Below, in pieces: positions 12,172 through 16,745 of a stretch of DNA of 16,745 nucleotides. Each line of letters opens with the position of its first letter. Position 1 is the first letter of the stretch. Under the pieces are notes generated by a model that was not told the DNA's origin, did not search any database, and worked only from the letters and a program-made list of their open reading frames with translations. The DNA comes from an uncultured Sutterella sp. (GTDB lineage: Bacteria > Pseudomonadota > Gammaproteobacteria > Burkholderiales > Burkholderiaceae_F), in contig USBS01000030.1 in assembly GCA_900552915.1 (NCBI GenBank), positions 1 to 16,745 of the forward strand. The letters run 5' to 3'. Position numbers and translations under genes: made by a program.

Positions 12172-15100
12172 GCGACGATTAATAACGACAGCTTTGGTTC
12201 TCAGTATGATTCGACCAAGTTTATCTCCGGTGGTGGCGGAGACATAACAATCCAAACAAACGGGGATGCCCGTCAATTGCTGTCGGCAATTAAGAATTTC
12301 ATTGAAAGTAGTGATGCTGAAGATCCATCGGTTAAAAATGAAGCCCTAAAGAACCTGCTCGGAGCTTTGGGAACGGCGAATAATTCTGCTACGTTAGTAG
12401 GCTTTGCTGGTGGAAATAACGTTGTTGATTCAGGCTTAGGTGGAATATTTAATGGGCTTACTGGGTCGGTGATCTTGGATAAGGTGGCAGACAAGTTAAC
12501 AAAAGATGAGGCTACAAAGCAACAAATCAAAGACGGTTTGAAGAGAGTATTCAATCAATTAGGGGAGACGACGGTTTCTCAAGGTGCTCCAACTATCAGT
12601 AGGGATGAGAACATCGCTATTTCAATTGGTGGAGACGGTAGTAAACCCTTGTTGGTCGGTAGCGTTGGGGCAGATCGCTTAATTAACACGGGGATGGGTT
12701 CGGGACTGGGCCTAGTGTTAGGATCGAACTTTGCTGCAAACGTTACTCGTGTAGGGAGTGTGGAAGTTACGTCAGAATCAGGAAATCTGATTTCTTTTAT
12801 AGCAGGCAGTTCGGCGATTAACATTAATGGGATTTCGGGGAAGGCATCAGTCATTACGGCACCACTCACAGGTGGCGGAGCAAGTGTTGTTTTAGATGGC
12901 TCTACGAGTGTTCAACTAACTGGATCTACAACATCCGCGGCAATGATTGCTGGTGGTTCAGCAATGGCTCTTGGTGGAAATGCCTCAAGCACGGTGACTG
13001 GAAGCTCAAGTATTGTCATCGATACCCAGACCAAAGGTTCAGGTTTTGACGGTATTAATGTTGGGGTGCTTGGTGGCGGTCTGTCTGTTGCTACTTTGGG
13101 TGGTCAGAGTTCTGCAATTGTTGGTGATGCTGAAAACATAGCAACAACGAGCACCAGCATTTCTCTTGAGGGGGGCGTCTCTGGCCTCGTTATGGGCGGC
13201 GGGATGGCCGCAGCGGCGGAGATTTCCCAGATTCAACCGATTGTCTCAGGGATTGGGGGAATTGGAGACAACATCGGCTTTGACGAAGACCTCTTGCACC
13301 AAGGTGGCACGGCTTATGTCGAATCACAAGATGTATCCATCAATGTTGGCTCCAGTGCATCGGTTTTCGGATTGATGGGGGGCGGTACTGCAGTTGCCTA
13401 TCAGGTGGAGAATGCGACCAAGGCTTCGACGGCTACGGCAGTTGTCAATGATGTCACCATTACGCTTGGTGAGAAAGACGCGAAACCCGTTTTTGCCGAT
13501 GTTGAAGAAAAAGGAAAATACTTTGAAGCCCTTAAGGGAGCATTGTCTCTTGTGCAAAACTCCGTTCCCGCAGGTGAAGATGTTGGGATTAAAGATACAT
13601 TGCTTGGAGTCGTCAACGGCCTTGCGGGGAGTGAAACGCAAATTCAAGGCTACATTGACACGATTGCAGCTAATCCGGGGGTAACAGTTGGCGTTTTAGG
13701 CGGCGGTATAGCTGCATCTTGGGCTCGTGAAGCTACAGGAGCAGCAGTGACGACTCCAGTTGCTAAGTCAACAGTCAACAGCGTGACGCTTAATGTTTTG
13801 TCCGGCTACAACGTCGGTTTGGTTGGTGGCGGTTTGGCAATGGCATCTGCGCCCGAAGCTAAAAATGACGGAGAAGCATTGGTGCAGAACACCGCTGTAA
13901 CCCAAGTCACAGAGGGCGTCACGATCAATCTCCTTGGTGGCGAAACGATTGGCGTCTTGGGCGGCGGTATTGCTGTGTTCTCCGGGACCGCTGAGCAAAA
14001 TAAAGGCATTGGAGCGAAGTCCGATATCAAAAGTGTAGCCGTGAATGTTGGCGGTGAAGCTAGTGTGGATGGCATTGTTCTTGGTGGCTTCGCCATTGAC
14101 GATACCAATCCTACTGCCGACGGTAAGCCTGATGGCGCCCCCGTTTCCACCATTAATGCAACTTCTAAAGTTGAAACGGCAACCCTGACAGCAACTTCCG
14201 GAAAAGTTGGGTACTTGAATTTGCCTGCGTTTGTCGGAGTATCAAACACATCCCCCAATCACTCCGACCGTGAACGCCCCAATGTTCGGGATCACTTGGA
14301 TGCTTTGGCTTATGCTGTTGAGCATCAGGGAGTCGGTATCATCGGTGGCGGGTTAGCTTCCGGCATTCATGACGATGGCGAGGAGCAAGGCATTGCCCAC
14401 GTTGGAACATCGAATATCAATCTGGGTGGGGATGTTCAGGTCGGTACTGAAGAGATCAGAGCCAACGTTTTCGGTGGTGGTATTGCTGCCAATGGTGCCA
14501 AAGCAACCGTAAAGACGGCAACGATTTCGGTCTCTGGGAATGCTAAGGTCTACGGCAACATCTACGGCGGCGGCATTGCTCAGGACGGAAATTACGCTGG
14601 AAATCCTGAGTACTATAACGCTTCCCAAAGCGTTGTAACTGAAGCCCAAATTTGGTTGTCTGGTGGTGAAGTTTATGGTGATATCTACGCCGGTGGCGTG
14701 GTTAGTACTGATGGACAGAATGCCGAGAAGTCGACATCCACGGTTGAGAAAGGTCTGATAGTTCTTGAAAATGACCAAGTCTTCCAGGGTGAAATGATTG
14801 ATGGTTCTGGTGCAGAAGAATCGACCCTGCTGTTCCAGACAAATGACTACACCTTCCAGGACGAACAAACAGTCCAGGGCTTCGACTACATCGTGGCAAA
14901 CACGAGTGTCAAGAACCTTGACTACACGTTTGTTGCAGATGGTGATAAACAAAAGGAGCTGACCGTTACGGGATCGGGCTCGGTTGAGTTTGCTACCGTT
15001 ATCGGCGAGAACGCAGTCTTCAATGTCGGTGAAAACGACAGCGAAGGCATGGAACGTGGTATTGCAATCATCCAAACGAACAACTTGAAGACCTCCAAGA

Positions 15101-16575
15101 TGAACGTTCGTGCGGGTGTTCTGGCTCTCGGTAATGTTGATGGTCAGACTGTGCTGGATGCAGTAGCGACAGCTCCTGCTTCTGCCGATGCGATGGCATA
15201 TGTCACTGGTACGGTTGATTTGACCGTTAATTCCCTTGTTGTAGGAGAAGTGGCTGATCAACTGGGCGCGGGGCTGGCAGTTGGTTCCAATGGTATGTTG
15301 GTTGCCGACGCAGCTGGTAGTACGGTTGTCAGTGGTACGACAAGCTTTGTTGATGGTTCCTCCATCCATTTTGTCAACGTTGCCGATGGTCAAACGGTGA
15401 CGATTGGTTCGGAAGTACAAGAGGCTGCTGTTGGCACTACGGTTGACAACGTGCTCTATACCGTTTCTCAGAACGGTAATACTTACACCATTGGTCAACG
15501 TACAGCCGAACAGCTAGATGAAGTCGGCCTTGGCGGCATTGACCTGCAGTTCCTGGAAGGTCTTGACGGTCAGGACAACCCGGGCGCCGACTACATCTCC
15601 GGCTTCCTGGATGAAGCGGCTTCCGGCGTCACCAACAGCAACCGCGGTCAGCAGATCAAGGCTGCAATGAACCTCGCAACAGCTGCCGGTGTTCAGACGA
15701 TGGCGATCGACGGCACGATGATGGGTATTGAAGCTGCCAACAAGCGCGCTTCCATCATCAACAACTTCGTTGACGGCGGCAAGCTCTTTGCCGAACTCAC
15801 GGGCAAGCACTCCGAAATGGGCGGCGGTTCGGGCTTCGGTGAAATCGAGTCTGATCTGGGCGGCCTCGTTGTCGGCGGTGAATACACCACCAACGATTGG
15901 ACGTTCGGTGCCTTGGCCAACCTCGGCACGGGTTCCGTGGACGGCAAGGGTGACAACGCCAATGTCGAAAACGATGTCGACTACTACGGCATCCAGGCCT
16001 ATGCCGGCAAGCGTTTCGGTCAGTTCAACCTGGTCGGTCAGGTGGGCTATCTCATGAGCGAAAACGATATTTCGCACAGCACGATCGGCAGCAACACGGC
16101 TGATGTCGATGCCGATGTCTGGACGGTCGGTCTGCGCGGTGAAATGCGCTTTGAACTCAGTGACACGGCCCGCATGGTTCCGTACGTTGGTATCAACTAC
16201 CTGCGCGTGAGTACGGACGGCTACACGTCGTCTCAGGGCGTCAAGGTTGACGACATCGATCAGAACCTTTGGACGACTCCGGTTGGCGTGAAGTTCGCAG
16301 GTGACTTTGCAAGCGCTTCGGGCTGGGTCTGGTCGCCTTCGGTTGACGTGGCCTACATCCCGGCCTTCGGCGATACGGATGTCGATGCCACGACCGATGT
16401 GGGCGTCGTCGGCCGCACGTCGATGGACGTCTGGTCCGACAGCGTCGGCCGCGCCAAGCTTGGCATCTCGGCCCAGAAGGACAATCTCGGTATCGGTCTT
16501 GAAATCGGCGGCGCTGCCGGTGCCGACGACTTCACCGAGTACTTTGGCCAGGTGCGTGTGGACTACCGCTTCTAA
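12016..16575 (+). CDS. Type Va autotransporter (large beta-helical surface protein)
   Basis: A 1519-residue autotransporter: inner-membrane export signal, secreted passenger, and an outer-membrane beta-barrel. The N-terminus MNKAFKVLWN resembles the ESPR extension of large autotransporters; a hydrophobic core AVAVAAMAAMVGGAQA follows, with cleavage likely near residue 51. The passenger (about 52-1230) starts with a helical stretch, then carries at least ten GGG-type turns. After a helical linker (MNLATAAGVQTMAIDG) the barrel (about 1240-1519) ends in YRF, the expected terminal aromatic. I see no cysteine and no GDSGS protease motif, so an adhesin or similar role is more likely than a protease. 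The start at 12016 has AAGAG (12002-12006) 9 nt upstream; an in-frame ATG at 11989 would put 9 charged residues before the ESPR. The passenger is AT-richer than its flanks. It stands alone as a unit. Confidence 0.93.
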   Translation: MNKAFKVLWNHLRGSYVVASEATASHGRASKTVKTAVAVAAMAAMVGGAQAAATINNDSFGSQYDSTKFISGGGGDITIQTNGDARQLLSAIKNFIESSDAEDPSVKNEALKNLLGALGTANNSATLVGFAGGNNVVDSGLGGIFNGLTGSVILDKVADKLTKDEATKQQIKDGLKRVFNQLGETTVSQGAPTISRDENIAISIGGDGSKPLLVGSVGADRLINTGMGSGLGLVLGSNFAANVTRVGSVEVTSESGNLISFIAGSSAININGISGKASVITAPLTGGGASVVLDGSTSVQLTGSTTSAAMIAGGSAMALGGNASSTVTGSSSIVIDTQTKGSGFDGINVGVLGGGLSVATLGGQSSAIVGDAENIATTSTSISLEGGVSGLVMGGGMAAAAEISQIQPIVSGIGGIGDNIGFDEDLLHQGGTAYVESQDVSINVGSSASVFGLMGGGTAVAYQVENATKASTATAVVNDVTITLGEKDAKPVFADVEEKGKYFEALKGALSLVQNSVPAGEDVGIKDTLLGVVNGLAGSETQIQGYIDTIAANPGVTVGVLGGGIAASWAREATGAAVTTPVAKSTVNSVTLNVLSGYNVGLVGGGLAMASAPEAKNDGEALVQNTAVTQVTEGVTINLLGGETIGVLGGGIAVFSGTAEQNKGIGAKSDIKSVAVNVGGEASVDGIVLGGFAIDDTNPTADGKPDGAPVSTINATSKVETATLTATSGKVGYLNLPAFVGVSNTSPNHSDRERPNVRDHLDALAYAVEHQGVGIIGGGLASGIHDDGEEQGIAHVGTSNINLGGDVQVGTEEIRANVFGGGIAANGAKATVKTATISVSGNAKVYGNIYGGGIAQDGNYAGNPEYYNASQSVVTEAQIWLSGGEVYGDIYAGGVVSTDGQNAEKSTSTVEKGLIVLENDQVFQGEMIDGSGAEESTLLFQTNDYTFQDEQTVQGFDYIVANTSVKNLDYTFVADGDKQKELTVTGSGSVEFATVIGENAVFNVGENDSEGMERGIAIIQTNNLKTSKMNVRAGVLALGNVDGQTVLDAVATAPASADAMAYVTGTVDLTVNSLVVGEVADQLGAGLAVGSNGMLVADAAGSTVVSGTTSFVDGSSIHFVNVADGQTVTIGSEVQEAAVGTTVDNVLYTVSQNGNTYTIGQRTAEQLDEVGLGGIDLQFLEGLDGQDNPGADYISGFLDEAASGVTNSNRGQQIKAAMNLATAAGVQTMAIDGTMMGIEAANKRASIINNFVDGGKLFAELTGKHSEMGGGSGFGEIESDLGGLVVGGEYTTNDWTFGALANLGTGSVDGKGDNANVENDVDYYGIQAYAGKRFGQFNLVGQVGYLMSENDISHSTIGSNTADVDADVWTVGLRGEMRFELSDTARMVPYVGINYLRVSTDGYTSSQGVKVDDIDQNLWTTPVGVKFAGDFASASGWVWSPSVDVAYIPAFGDTDVDATTDVGVVGRTSMDVWSDSVGRAKLGISAQKDNLGIGLEIGGAAGADDFTEYFGQVRVDYRF
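13039..14720 (+). repeat. GGG-turn repeat ladder in the passenger
   Basis: The pattern of strand, G-rich turn and second GGG strand recurs: VGVLGGGLS (about residue 349), GLVMGGGMA (388), FGLMGGGTA (450), VGVLGGGIA (557), VGLVGGGLA (599), IGVLGGGIA (644), GIVLGGFAI (684), VGIIGGGLA (772), ANVFGGGIA (815), GNIYGGGIA (847), GDIYAGGVV (888). Spacing is irregular, about 30 to 110 residues, because loops of different length separate the units. Each unit is probably a rung group of a beta-helix. Confidence 0.75.
15736..16575 (+). other. Beta-barrel translocator domain of the autotransporter
   Basis: Residues about 1240-1519 alternate hydrophobic and polar residues in strands (for example WTFGALANLG, YYGIQAYAGKRFG, FNLVGQVGYLM, WTVGLRGEMRFEL, MVPYVGINYLRV) and end FGQVRVDYRF. 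It is G+C-rich (37 of 60 bases in 15781-15840 and 41 of 60 in 16381-16440), unlike the passenger. Confidence 0.85.
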
Positions 16576-16618
16576 TCGGTAATCTCAAACGGTTTCGGCG
16601 CTCCAGTAGGGAGCGTCG

Positions 16619-16691
16619 AAGCCGACAGCACACAAAAATTTCGGGAGGCGATCTTTATGATCGAACCTCCCGAATTTTTAACTGTCGGCTT
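16619..16691 (+). terminator. Nested inverted repeat and terminator after the autotransporter
   Basis: The inner hairpin pairs AAAAATT-T-CGGGAGG (16634-16648) with CCTCCCG-AATTTTT (16666-16679), with a further CGATC/GATCG stem (16649-16653/16659-16663); five Ts end it. Outside it AAGCCGACAG (16619-16628) pairs perfectly with CTGTCGGCTT (16682-16691). The inner part is a strong two-way terminator; the outer arms are an unexplained addition. Confidence 0.8.
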
Positions 16692-16745
16692 GAAATCGAA
16701 AGCAAAAGCTACCGGGACTCCCGGAAACTAGTCCGCAACCGGCTT
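16692..16745. other. Window end with a short palindrome, no gene
   Basis: No coding or RNA gene is supported here. A perfect odd palindrome CCGGGA-C-TCCCGG lies at 16712-16724. Its role cannot be judged because the following sequence is missing. Confidence 0.4.

Noticed and set aside
14353..15498. A 381-codon minus-strand frame inside the autotransporter
   Set aside because: It is antisense to a clear continuous gene and has a Thr/Asn/Arg-rich shadow composition with no domain.
12016..16575. Serine-protease autotransporter (SPATE)
   Set aside because: No GDSGS motif is visible in the passenger and the GGG ladder is not a chymotrypsin-like domain.
1..16745. CRISPR arrays, insertion sequences, prophage or integrase genes
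   Set aside because: I found no spaced direct repeats, transposase-like proteins or integrase motifs. The tRNA-Leu gene also has no duplicated 3' end nearby that would mark an integrated element.
16692..16745. A second tRNA at the window end
   Set aside because: The GC palindrome at 16712-16724 resembles a stem, but no T-loop, anticodon arm or acceptor pairing could be drawn in either strand.

Overview
The window looks like chromosomal DNA of a betaproteobacterium, most likely a gut Sutterellaceae (Sutterella/Parasutterella type). The basis is indirect: a G+C-rich coding style, the linked rnr-rlmB pair, a large autotransporter whose signal peptide opens with an ESPR-like MNKAFKVLWN sequence, and a BMP-type importer. 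The genus is an inference.

Layout. Positions 1-537 hold the 3' part of a short-chain dehydrogenase gene. A tRNA-Leu(CAG) gene (646-730, minus) follows, with its own promoter and terminator. Next is an Hsp20 small heat-shock protein gene (970-1413, minus), with a good sigma-32-like promoter about 150 nt upstream and a foldable 5' leader. Divergent from it is the rnr-rlmB operon (1784-4878, plus), encoding RNase R and the 23S rRNA Gm2251 methyltransferase, preceded by a very stable hairpin and closed by a terminator. A Rid-family deaminase gene (4966-5349, minus) follows.

Positions 5613-11691 (plus) encode a complete BMP-family ABC importer of the purine-nucleoside type: a double-domain ATPase, two permeases, and two tandem paralogous substrate-binding lipoproteins that are about 80% identical. 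The second lipoprotein gene has its own promoter and an operator-like dyad, so the two receptors may be expressed independently.

The last third (12016-16575, plus) is one 1519-residue type V autotransporter. It has an ESPR-like signal, a passenger with a ladder of GGG-containing beta-helix turns, and a C-terminal beta-barrel ending in YRF. Its passenger is clearly AT-richer than both its signal region and its barrel, as if it had been swapped in as a module.

The most interesting signal lies just upstream of the autotransporter. A run of nine Gs (11941-11949) sits inside a short open frame that starts at 11912. With nine Gs this frame ends in a TGA overlapping the autotransporter ATG (ATGA). 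With ten Gs it would fuse in frame to the autotransporter. With eight or eleven it would stop directly after the tract. A near-consensus FNR/CRP-type box (TTGAC-N4-ATCAA) lies just before the G run. Together they suggest a phase-variable, possibly oxygen-responsive, surface adhesin.
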